From: Oscillospiraceae bacterium
GTDB lineage: Bacteria; Bacillota; Clostridia; Oscillospirales; Acutalibacteraceae
DNA length: 64,000 nucleotides
Reading direction: 5' to 3'
Assembly: GCA_003514385.1 (NCBI GenBank)
Contig: DOQR01000001.1
Location: forward strand, 1 to 64,000
How positions within the stretch are numbered: the stretch's first letter is position 1; every line of letters begins with the position of its first letter. The notes under the pieces were generated by a model. The model made no database searches and was not told the DNA's origin. It was given only the letters and a program-made list of their open reading frames with translations. Below, in pieces: positions 26,196 to 33,524 of the stretch. Position numbers and translations under genes: made by a program.

Positions 26196-27062
26196 TTGAA
26201 GAAGAAACTGAGAAAAAGAATCTCCACGGGGCTGATAATCTCAGTCCTCGCGGTTATGGCGGCACTGCTTGCAGTCTTTGCGATAAGACCGCACCTGCGC
26301 TTCGTCGCCGGGGAATATCTCGGGCTGAACACCCGAAAGATAACGGTCGCAAAGATTTCACCCGAGCTTGACGAAATAAATATCGACGCCCTGCGCGCCG
26401 ATTCGCGCGTGACTTTTAATCAGAGCCTGATGCTCGTGAATTCCGAGCATCCTCTGGATGATAACGACAAGCCGGATCTTGCGGAATACAAAAAGACGGG
26501 CGTCATAATGAACGCCTGCGCCGCAGAGAGCTTTTCGGAGCTGTCCGCCGCAGTGAGGGAAAAGACGGACAGCAAGCTGCTTGTCATGAGCAGTGTCCGC
26601 GATGCGGATGAGCAAAAGGAGCTTTACGGCAGGGATTCGTCCACTGCCGCAGCCCCCGGCGCGAGCGAGCACCAGACGGGGCTCGGCATAGATGTTTATG
26701 TCAAAAACTTCGCGGGCGAAGGCTTTGTCAAAAGCCCCGCCGGACAGTTCGTCAACTCCGAGTCGTGGAAATACGGATTTATAATCCGCTATCCGTCCTA
26801 CGGCAAGAGCTCGACGGGCATAAAATTCGAGCCGTGGCACATTCGATATGTCGGCAAGCCCCACGCGGCGATAATATACAACGACCGCCTGACGCTCGAA
26901 AAATATATCGACTCGTTTGAAACAGGCGAGTGGTACTCCGCCGAGGGATATTTGATTTCGAGGCAGGAGATCGGCGAGAGCGTGACGATGCCGAAAGCAT
27001 TCGGCTCGGCAGTTATCTCCCCGGACAACACCGGCTGCTATATAATAACAGTTAAACAGTGA
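26196..27062 (+). CDS. VanY-type D-alanyl-D-alanine carboxypeptidase
   Basis: 288 residues. An N-terminal membrane anchor (about 11-30) is followed by an M15B domain with the zinc motifs S-E-H-Q-T-G-L-G-I-D-V and P-W-H-I-R-Y-V-G. It trims the terminal D-Ala of pentapeptide stems outside the membrane. The start is a TTG at 26196 after AGAGGTG. It is last in the ECF sigma operon and is followed by a terminator. A vancomycin-resistance role is not implied: no vanA/B/H/X genes are present. Confidence 0.9.
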   Translation: MKKKLRKRISTGLIISVLAVMAALLAVFAIRPHLRFVAGEYLGLNTRKITVAKISPELDEINIDALRADSRVTFNQSLMLVNSEHPLDDNDKPDLAEYKKTGVIMNACAAESFSELSAAVREKTDSKLLVMSSVRDADEQKELYGRDSSTAAAPGASEHQTGLGIDVYVKNFAGEGFVKSPAGQFVNSESWKYGFIIRYPSYGKSSTGIKFEPWHIRYVGKPHAAIIYNDRLTLEKYIDSFETGEWYSAEGYLISRQEIGESVTMPKAFGSAVISPDNTGCYIITVKQ

Positions 27063-27076
27063 AAAGCAAGAAACAG

Positions 27077-27109
27077 AAAATCCGCCAAGCGAAAGCAAGG
27101 CGGATTTTT
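27077..27109 (+). terminator. intrinsic terminator of the sigma-vanY operon
   Basis: AATCCGCC / GGCGGATT stem (the Ts of the run pair with upstream As), loop AAGCGAAAGCAA, then TTTTT. Confidence 0.88.
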
Positions 27110-27220
27110 GTGTTGTGTGGAGTAATAAGTAAAATATAGAACTTGATGTTGTCTGGGGAGACATCGACAAATCCTAATTTACGAAACTTCGCGGTTTCAT
27201 GGCACTGCCGCAAACAAAAC

Positions 27221-27258
27221 AGCACCGACCCCCGAAATATCCCGGAAGTCGGTGTTTT
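27221..27258 (-). terminator. intrinsic terminator of hflX
   Basis: The minus-strand arms CACCGAC and GTCGGTG, extended by CCGGG/CGGGG pairing, are followed by CTGTTTTGTTT. It lies only a few bases past the hflX stop. Confidence 0.75.
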
Positions 27259-27259
27259 A

Positions 27260-28510
27260 CTATACAATATAATCTTTATATCTTTCGAGGAGCTTCGCAT
27301 CCGCGGTGACGGTCATCAGCAGTCCGTCCGGGCGATATTCCTCGCGGTCGAGCGCGCCTTTTTCGCGCAGGAGCGCGGCATCCGACCCCATGGAATAGGG
27401 GAGCAGGAGCGTGACCTTTTTGCGCGTGGGCGGCAGTGCCCTGACCATCTCGTTTAAAAGCCTGTCCAGTCCCTCTCCCGTGAGCGCGGATATCTTGACG
27501 CTGTGCAGTCCCGCCGAGAGCCACGAGAGATCCGGCGCGGCGTCGCACTTGTTGAACACGGCGATTATCGGCTTGCCCTTGCATCCGAGCTCTTCGAGAA
27601 GCCTGTTCGTGACCTCAAGGTGCTCGGCGCAGTCCGGCGACGAAGCGTCGCAGACATTGAGTATCAACGTCGCGCTCGCCGCTTCCTCGAGGGTCGATTT
27701 GAATGCCTCAACAAGTCCGTGCGGCAGGCGGCGGATGAAGCCGACCGTGTCTATGAGCATAACCCTTCTGCCGTCCGGCAGAGTCAGCGCGCGGGAGGTG
27801 GGGTCGAGCGTTGCGAAGAGCTTGTCCTCCGCGAGCACGCCCGCCCGGGTCAACGCGTTCATCAGCGTTGATTTTCCGGCGTTTGTGTAGCCGACTATGG
27901 CAACCGTTTCGACTTCGTCCTTTTCGCGGCGTTCGCGCGCGAGCTTCCTGCGGCGCGAGAGCGCCTCGAGCCCGTCCTCAAGATTTTTTATCCTGCGGCG
28001 GATGTGGCGGCGGTCGGATTCGAGCTTTGTTTCGCCCGGTCCGCGCGTGCCGATTCCTCCGCCGAGGCGCGACATGCTCGTGCCCTTGCCGCCGAGACGC
28101 GGGAGCAGATATTTCAGCTGCGCCAGCTCGACCTGCAATTTGCCCTCGCCGCTTCTTGCGCGCGCGGCGAAGATATCGAGTATCAGCTGCGTGCGGTCAA
28201 CGACGCGCACGTCGGTTATGTCTTCAATATTCCTCTGCTGTGAGGGAGTCAGCTCGCTGTCGAAGATAAGCAGATCGACGTCGTTGTCGGCGCAGAAGTT
28301 TTTTATCTCCTTGAGCCTGCCCGAGCCGATGAAGGTCGCGGAGTCGGGAGTCTCGCGCCGCTGAGTCACGCGCGCTTCGACCTCGGCGCCGGCGGTCTTT
28401 GCCAGCTCCTCAAGCTCGTCGAGCGACGCCTCGCAGTCATATTCGCCCAGATCCACGCCGACAAGCACGGCGGTCTCGGGCTTTTGTATATTTTCAAAAA
28501 GTTCCGTCAA
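27260..28510 (-). CDS. hflX: GTPase HflX (ribosome-splitting)
   Basis: 416 residues. N-terminal HflX domain (T-Q-R-R-E-T-P-D-S-A-T-F-I-G-S-G-R), coiled linker with G-G-I-G-T-R-G-P-G-E-T-K-L-E, and GTPase motifs: G1 G-Y-T-N-A-G-K-S-T, G3 D-T-V-G-F-I, G4 N-K-C-D. It splits stalled 70S ribosomes after stress. The start is TTG at 28510 after AAAGGAA. It is followed by a terminator and lies just downstream of galE on the same strand (21-bp gap). Confidence 0.95.
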   Translation of the reverse strand: MTELFENIQKPETAVLVGVDLGEYDCEASLDELEELAKTAGAEVEARVTQRRETPDSATFIGSGRLKEIKNFCADNDVDLLIFDSELTPSQQRNIEDITDVRVVDRTQLILDIFAARARSGEGKLQVELAQLKYLLPRLGGKGTSMSRLGGGIGTRGPGETKLESDRRHIRRRIKNLEDGLEALSRRRKLARERREKDEVETVAIVGYTNAGKSTLMNALTRAGVLAEDKLFATLDPTSRALTLPDGRRVMLIDTVGFIRRLPHGLVEAFKSTLEEAASATLILNVCDASSPDCAEHLEVTNRLLEELGCKGKPIIAVFNKCDAAPDLSWLSAGLHSVKISALTGEGLDRLLNEMVRALPPTRKKVTLLLPYSMGSDAALLREKGALDREEYRPDGLLMTVTADAKLLERYKDYIV

Positions 28511-28531
28511 ACCGGTTCCTTTCCGAACAGC

Positions 28532-29548
28532 TTATTCCAGGCCGTTGGGGTTCTGCGACTGCCAGCGCCACGAGTCAGCGCACATATCGTCGATATCGTA
28601 CTGCGCCTGCCAGCCAAGCACTTCCTTTGCCTTTGTCGCGTCCGCATAGCAGCAGGCGACATCACCCGCGCGGCGGGGAGCTATTCTGTAGTTGATTTTG
28701 ATTCCCGACGCCTTTTCAAAAGCCTTGACAACGTCGAGCACGCTGTAGCCCTTGCCGGTGCCGAGGTTATAGACCTCGCAGCCCTTTACTTTGAGCAGTC
28801 TGTCGAGGGCTTTTATGTGGCCGAGAGCCAGGTCGACAACATGGATATAGTCGCGCACGCCCGTGCCGTCCGGGGTAGGATAGTCGTTGCCGCAGACGTT
28901 GAGGCACTCGAGCTTGCCGATGGCGACCTGAGTGATATAGGGCATGAGGTTACCGGGGATTCCGTTGGGATCCTCGCCGATGCGCCCGCTCTTGTGCGCG
29001 CCGATGGGATTGAAGTAGCGGAGGATGGACACGCCCCACTCGCTGTCGGATACACACAGATCCTGAAGTATCTGCTCGATGAAATACTTCGTCGTGCCGT
29101 AGGGGTTCGTGGTGCCGCCGGTCGGCATATCCTCTCTGAGCGGAGAGGGATTCTTGCTGCCGTAAACAGTGGCGGACGAGCTGAAGACGAGTTTCTTGCA
29201 TCCCGCCTTATCCATCACGCGGCACAGGCAGACCGTGCCAGCTATATTGTTGTCATAGTAGTTGAGCGGCTCCTTGATGCTCTGCGGGACGCTCTTGAGA
29301 CCCGCAAAGTGAATGACCGCGTCGATCTTGTTCTCGGCGAAAACTTTGGTCATCGCCTCTTCGTCGCGTATATCCGCCTGATAGAATTTGAAATCCTTGC
29401 CCGTAAGTTCTTTTATTCTTTTAAGGCTTTCGGGCTTGCTGTTGACAAAATTATCGAGTATAATGATATCATATCCCGCGTTGAGCAGCTCTACGCTCGT
29501 GTGCGAGCCGATGAAGCCAGCGCCGCCGGTTACTAATACAGTGGACAT
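28532..29548 (-). CDS. galE: UDP-glucose 4-epimerase
   Basis: 338 residues. Extended short-chain dehydrogenase: NAD loop T-G-G-A-G-F-I-G, catalytic S-S-S-A-T-V-Y-G with Y-G-T-T-K-Y (Tyr-x-x-x-Lys), substrate loop N-P-Y-G-T, and the Leloir-pathway signature near R-Y-F-N-P-I-G-A-H. It interconverts UDP-glucose and UDP-galactose for sugar use and for envelope polysaccharide precursors. GGAGG precedes the ATG. Likely co-transcribed with hflX. Confidence 0.95.
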   Translation of the reverse strand: MSTVLVTGGAGFIGSHTSVELLNAGYDIIILDNFVNSKPESLKRIKELTGKDFKFYQADIRDEEAMTKVFAENKIDAVIHFAGLKSVPQSIKEPLNYYDNNIAGTVCLCRVMDKAGCKKLVFSSSATVYGSKNPSPLREDMPTGGTTNPYGTTKYFIEQILQDLCVSDSEWGVSILRYFNPIGAHKSGRIGEDPNGIPGNLMPYITQVAIGKLECLNVCGNDYPTPDGTGVRDYIHVVDLALGHIKALDRLLKVKGCEVYNLGTGKGYSVLDVVKAFEKASGIKINYRIAPRRAGDVACCYADATKAKEVLGWQAQYDIDDMCADSWRWQSQNPNGLE

Positions 29549-29669
29549 TGAAATTACCTCCAGACTCTTTATTGGTTATATTATACTCATAAAGTAGGCA
29601 AAAGAAAAGACAGACAACAGGTTTTTTACAAATTTTTTACGCTGCAAAGCGAAAAAAGAGGTGCAAAAA

Positions 29670-30329
29670 ATGGAACTTTACGATAAAATTCATGAAAACG
29701 AAGAGCTCAAGACTTATATCCTCGCAGGCAACCGCGTTCTCGGCGAGCTGGGCTTCACCGAGCACGGACTCGCCCATGCGGGCACGGTATCAAAAATGTC
29801 GCGCGAGATACTGGAAATACTTAACTACAGCGACCACGAATGCGAGCTCGCGGCGGTCGCCGGATACATGCACGATATCGGCAACATGATAAACCGATGC
29901 GACCACGCGCAAAGCGGCGGCATACTCGCGTTCAACATTCTGCGCAGTCTCGACATAAACCCGAAAGACATCGCGCTGATAGTCGGCGCGATAGGACACC
30001 ACGACGAAAAGACGGCGGCGCCCGTCAGCCCGATCGCCGCAGCGCTCATCCTCGCGGACAAGAGCGACGTGCGCAGAAGCCGCGTCAGAAACAGCAAAAC
30101 AGTCAGCACGGACATTCACGACAGGGTCAACTACGCGGTCGTGGACTCGGAGCTTGAGGTTGACGGCGAGGACAGAGTAATAATCCTGCGCCTGAAGATC
30201 GATACGGACATCTGCCCGGTGATGGAATATTTCGAGATTTTCCTCGAGCGCATGGTGCTTTGCAAAAAGTCCGCCGCCAGACTCGATTGCAGCTTCGAGC
30301 TGATAATCAACGACACAAGGTTGCTGTGA
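29670..30329 (+). CDS. HD-domain phosphohydrolase
   Basis: 219 residues. An HD domain lies at about 30-150: E-H-G-L-A-H-A, then G-Y-M-H-D-I-G (the HD metal pair), D-H-A-Q-S-G-G and G-H-H-D-E-K, with a C-terminal beta-rich part (Y-F-E-I-F-L-E-R) shared with HD phosphohydrolases of unknown substrate in Firmicutes. AAGAGGTG precedes the ATG at 29670. It stands alone, divergent from galE. Nucleotide or cyclic-dinucleotide hydrolysis is possible but not shown. Confidence 0.82.
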   Translation: MELYDKIHENEELKTYILAGNRVLGELGFTEHGLAHAGTVSKMSREILEILNYSDHECELAAVAGYMHDIGNMINRCDHAQSGGILAFNILRSLDINPKDIALIVGAIGHHDEKTAAPVSPIAAALILADKSDVRRSRVRNSKTVSTDIHDRVNYAVVDSELEVDGEDRVIILRLKIDTDICPVMEYFEIFLERMVLCKKSAARLDCSFELIINDTRLL

Positions 30330-31131
30330 GTGTGCGAGTTCAACAGAATAGCGTTTATAGCAGAGTCAAAATCAACTGTTTGCAGTAAATATAGCATCGC
30401 ACTTTGCCGCTTTAACTATCAGATTTTCAATAGCCACACCGCAGTGTTTGACTGCTTTCTTAGAGGAGCGGGCAACATCACCGAAGCGCCGCCGGTGGCG
30501 GATGAAGCGAGGCGATGTTGGCGAAAAACAAGGAGCATAGCGCCCGCTCCAAGGGCGATAGACGACTATGTTTTGAGAGGGCTGAACGGCTTGCGAAGCA
30601 AGACGCACGAGCGCGCACTCGTTCAAGCTCCGGCGCGTTTGCGCGCGAATGTGCCGAGCAACTTATTGAGAGTCTCGAGCTAAGTACTGCGGCGCGGCGT
30701 TCGCGGGGTCTCGGGGCGCAGCCCTGAGTTTGCTTTTCTTTTGCAGGCGTTTTCTTTTTCAAATAAAAAGAAAATGCCGAAACGCGGGAAGTATAAAAGT
30801 TTGATTATAGATAGTGCGACGCGAAGATAGAGTGCAAATTCTACAATTTCATATCGTGACGCTCACGCGTCAAAGGGTCGTCGAGGTCGCCGACCCCTAC
30901 AAAATACGCGGCAATAAGATTGTACGGATTTCGCGGACGGATGATATCCGCCCATACAAGATTGTGCTGATTTGCAATATCGACTGCTTGCCTATCGCAG
31001 ACATTTACAGTTGTACGCTACAATTTATTGCTTTGCTTCGCCCGCTCTTTTATTACCCATTCTGTCTCTCTGCGGGGCATTCACAAAATACTTTTAGCAA
31101 ATTTCTCAACCAAACCACACGGAGATATGAT
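30330..31131. repeat. 800-bp gene-free repeat region
   Basis: No credible gene on either strand: the short open frames overlap, lack ribosome sites, and have odd, Arg/Ala-rich composition. The left part (30480-30725) is GC-rich and full of short inverted repeats. At 30746-30778 a long hairpin GGCGTTTTCTTTTT/AAAAAGAAAATGCC appears. The right part repeats the units GTCGCCGACCCCTACAAAATA and CGGACGGATGATATCCGCCC (30877-30955) that also occur near 13.7 kb and 60.0 kb. A long reading frame runs from here into the next gene but its N-terminal part is repeat DNA. Confidence 0.5.
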
Positions 31132-31599
31132 ATGTTCAGAAAAATGAGGCGCACTGAGCGCGAACTGCCCGAGAGGCAGGCAAAAGAAATACTCGAAAAC
31201 GGCTCTTACGGTGTGCTCGCCCTCGCGGGCGACGGCGGCTATCCCTATACCGTGCCGCTCAACTATGTCTATGACGGCGAGAGAATATATTTCCACTGCG
31301 CCGCCGAGGGTCATAAAATCGACGCCATAGCGCGGGATAACAAATGCTCCTTTTGCGTCGTTGAAAACGGCGGAGTGATTGAAGATCGCTTCACCACAAA
31401 ATACCGGAGCGTTATCGCTTTCGGGAAAATATACGAGGAGACCGACGGCGAGCGCAGGGAGAACGCTTTTCGCCTGATGATGCGGTCGCTGACTCCGTCG
31501 GTAACAAATGAAAAGCGCGAGGAAATGTCGCACTGCCAAAAAGCGCGTATTTTTGCAATGGATATAGAATATTTGAGCGGCAAGGGTGCGAATCAGTAA
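31132..31599 (+). CDS. pyridoxamine 5'-phosphate oxidase-like flavoprotein (NimA type)
   Basis: 155 residues. The split-barrel FMN-binding pattern is visible: G-V-L-A-L-A-G-D-G-G-Y-P-Y-T-V-P-L-N-Y-V, I-Y-F-H-C-A-A-E-G-H-K, and K-Y-R-S-V-I-A-F-G. The family includes 5-nitroimidazole reductases and general flavin reductases. The start at 31132 follows ACGGAGAT; a longer frame upstream runs through repeat DNA. It stands first in a run with a membrane protein, rsmA and an ABM protein. Confidence 0.85.
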   Translation: MFRKMRRTERELPERQAKEILENGSYGVLALAGDGGYPYTVPLNYVYDGERIYFHCAAEGHKIDAIARDNKCSFCVVENGGVIEDRFTTKYRSVIAFGKIYEETDGERRENAFRLMMRSLTPSVTNEKREEMSHCQKARIFAMDIEYLSGKGANQ

Positions 31600-31632
31600 A
31601 ATACAATCTGCCGTCAATGAGGGGTTAAATCA

Positions 31633-32277
31633 ATGAAAAAGAAAAATATAATCTGGCTATGCGCCAATATAGCGGTGTTTGCGCTGTTCGCGTTCTTCCA
31701 CAGCGTGAAATTCGTCGCGGCGGCAGCGGTCGTCTATTCCGCGGCGAGCATAGGATTTTTGACATTCGATATGTGCCGAGGACGCACGGAGAGCATCTGG
31801 TGCGCGCCGATGGTGCCGGTGGCACTCATGATTTTCGAGACTGAGATAAACAACGCCATAGATTCGTTCGGTCCGATGCTCTGCGTGAGCGTCATTATCG
31901 CGATGGTGCTGACGATAGTCGCCTATATAATATGCAAAAAGAAGTTCGCGGGCTTTTCCGTCGGCGGAGTGAAGCAGGCGCTGTTTATTCTGCTCGCCGC
32001 GCTATCTATAATGGGCTGCGCCATGACGCTCAACAACACGTTCACCCGCGGCGTACATAATGTCAACACGGTCGTTATCGAGACGGACGACGATATCCGA
32101 ACCGCGTTTTACGACGGTCCGCACAGAATCCGCGTGACCCCGTGGAAAGGCGCGGGAGTCGATGCGTGGATCGACCTGCCCAAGGAGCGCTGCGGCAAAG
32201 TCGAAGTCGGCGATTCAATTGAGGTCAAGGTCGAAACAGGACTTTTCGGCGTGCGCATCTGCTCGCTGACCGAATAA
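31633..32277 (+). CDS. membrane protein of unknown function
   Basis: 214 residues. Four hydrophobic segments in the first 130 residues, then an outer or cytoplasmic tail of about 80 residues with beta strands (V-N-T-V-V-I-E-T-D-D-D-I, R-I-R-V-T-P-W, V-E-V-G-D-S-I-E-V-K-V-E). No family recognised. The gap to the previous gene is 34 bp and to rsmA 12 bp, so it is probably in the same operon. Confidence 0.72.
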   Translation: MKKKNIIWLCANIAVFALFAFFHSVKFVAAAAVVYSAASIGFLTFDMCRGRTESIWCAPMVPVALMIFETEINNAIDSFGPMLCVSVIIAMVLTIVAYIICKKKFAGFSVGGVKQALFILLAALSIMGCAMTLNNTFTRGVHNVNTVVIETDDDIRTAFYDGPHRIRVTPWKGAGVDAWIDLPKERCGKVEVGDSIEVKVETGLFGVRICSLTE

Positions 32278-32289
32278 CAAGGAGATAAT

Positions 32290-33153
32290 ATGCAGGATCT
32301 TTCAAATATCAATACTATAAAAGAAATACTCTCGGCTCACGGATTCACTTTTTCGAAGTCGCTCGGTCAGAACTTTCTGATAAATCCTACCGTCTGCCCG
32401 CGCATGGCGGAGGCCTGCGGCGCGGACGAGAACACCGGCGTTATTGAGATAGGCGCGGGAATCGGCGTGCTGACTGCGGAGCTTGCAAAGAGGGCGAAAA
32501 AAGTCGTCTCTCTCGAGCTTGACACGCGCCTCATACCCGTCCTCGCGGGGACGCTCGAAGATTTCGATAATGTCGAAGTGCTCAATGCAGACGTGCTAAA
32601 GACCGACCTGCACGAGCTCATCGCAAGCCGTTTTAACGGGATGCGCGTCGTAGTCTGCGCGAATTTGCCGTATTACATCACGTCGCCGGTTATCATGTAC
32701 CTGCTCGAGAGCCGCATTCCGATAGATGCGGTGACGGTCATGGTGCAAAAAGAGGCGGCGGCGAGACTCTGCGCCCCGGTCGGCAGCAGGGACGCGGGCG
32801 CCGTAACAGTAGCGGTCAACTACTATGCCGACGCGAAGAAGCTCTTCGATGTCTCGGCAGGCTCGTTCATGCCCGCTCCCAAAGTGGACAGCAGCGTTAT
32901 CAGGCTCGATATCAGACCCGACCCGCCCGTTGAAATATCGGACGAGAAATTCTTCTTCCGCGTGGTCAAAGCGGCGTTCGGTCAGCGCAGAAAGACCGCA
33001 TCGAACTCGCTGAGCGCGGGACTCGGCATCCCGAAAGACAAGATAAACGCAGCTATAGAAGCGGCGGAACTGCCCGCGAGCGTCAGGGCGGAGAGCCTCG
33101 GCATGGAAAATCTGGCGCGCCTGAGCGAATGCATCGCGGCTCAGTGCAGATAA
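32290..33153 (+). CDS. rsmA: 16S rRNA A1518/A1519 dimethyltransferase
   Basis: 287 residues. SAM-binding N-F-L-I-N, I-E-I-G-A-G-I-G-V-L-T, and the catalytic N-L-P-Y-Y-I-T-S-P (NLPY). It dimethylates two adjacent adenosines near the 3' end of 16S rRNA late in 30S assembly; loss gives kasugamycin resistance. AAGGAGATAAT precedes the ATG. Confidence 0.96.
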   Translation: MQDLSNINTIKEILSAHGFTFSKSLGQNFLINPTVCPRMAEACGADENTGVIEIGAGIGVLTAELAKRAKKVVSLELDTRLIPVLAGTLEDFDNVEVLNADVLKTDLHELIASRFNGMRVVVCANLPYYITSPVIMYLLESRIPIDAVTVMVQKEAAARLCAPVGSRDAGAVTVAVNYYADAKKLFDVSAGSFMPAPKVDSSVIRLDIRPDPPVEISDEKFFFRVVKAAFGQRRKTASNSLSAGLGIPKDKINAAIEAAELPASVRAESLGMENLARLSECIAAQCR

Positions 33154-33173
33154 CAGATAAACGAGGGATTTCT

Positions 33174-33458
33174 ATGCTATTGCTCTTAGTAAAATACACG
33201 GCAAAGCCCGGCGGCGGAGAAAAATTCGTCAGAGAAATAACAGATTCCGGAATTCTCAATACCGTCCGCGCCGAAGACGGCTGCGAGGGCTACGACTACT
33301 ACTTCTCGGCAGAAAGCCCGGACGCGGTGATGCTCGTTGAAAAATGGGCTTCGGCAAAACAGCAGGAAGCGCATCTTCAATCGGCGCACATGGCAGAGCT
33401 GATGAAGATAAAAGAGAGATATATCTCGGGCACTTCGGTAGAAAAGACAGTTTTATAA
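33174..33458 (+). CDS. antibiotic biosynthesis monooxygenase-domain protein
   Basis: 94 residues, one ABM fold domain (dimeric alpha-beta barrel): N-terminal L-L-L-L-V-K-Y-T-A-K-P-G, V-R-A-E-D-G-C-E-G-Y, and L-V-E-K-W-A-S. Members include quinol monooxygenases and heme-degrading IsdG types; no heme-ligand pattern is sure here. Start at 33174 follows GAGGGAT, 21 bp after rsmA. Confidence 0.85.
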   Translation: MLLLLVKYTAKPGGGEKFVREITDSGILNTVRAEDGCEGYDYYFSAESPDAVMLVEKWASAKQQEAHLQSAHMAELMKIKERYISGTSVEKTVL

Positions 33459-33466
33459 AACATCAA

Positions 33467-33497
33467 GGCATCCGTTATAAGCGGATGCCTTTGTTTG
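33467..33497 (+). terminator. intrinsic terminator
   Basis: GGCATCCG / CGGATGCC stem, 7-base loop, then TTTGTTTG, ending the rsmA run. Confidence 0.85.
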
Positions 33498-33524
33498 TTG
33501 ATGGGGGCGTGGGGTTTCTGCAAA

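Noticed and set aside
26196..27062. Vancomycin resistance locus because of the vanY-like gene
   Set aside because: No vanH/A/X-type ligase, dehydrogenase or dipeptidase nearby; M15B carboxypeptidases are common housekeeping or stress enzymes.
30515..30727. Arg/Ala-rich short open frames in the 30.3-31.1 kb gap
   Set aside because: No ribosome site, overlapping frames on both strands, odd composition; I treat them as non-coding.
30814..31131. N-terminal extension of the flavoprotein at 31132
   Set aside because: The extra codons are repeat DNA; the domain begins just after the ACGGAGAT ribosome site.
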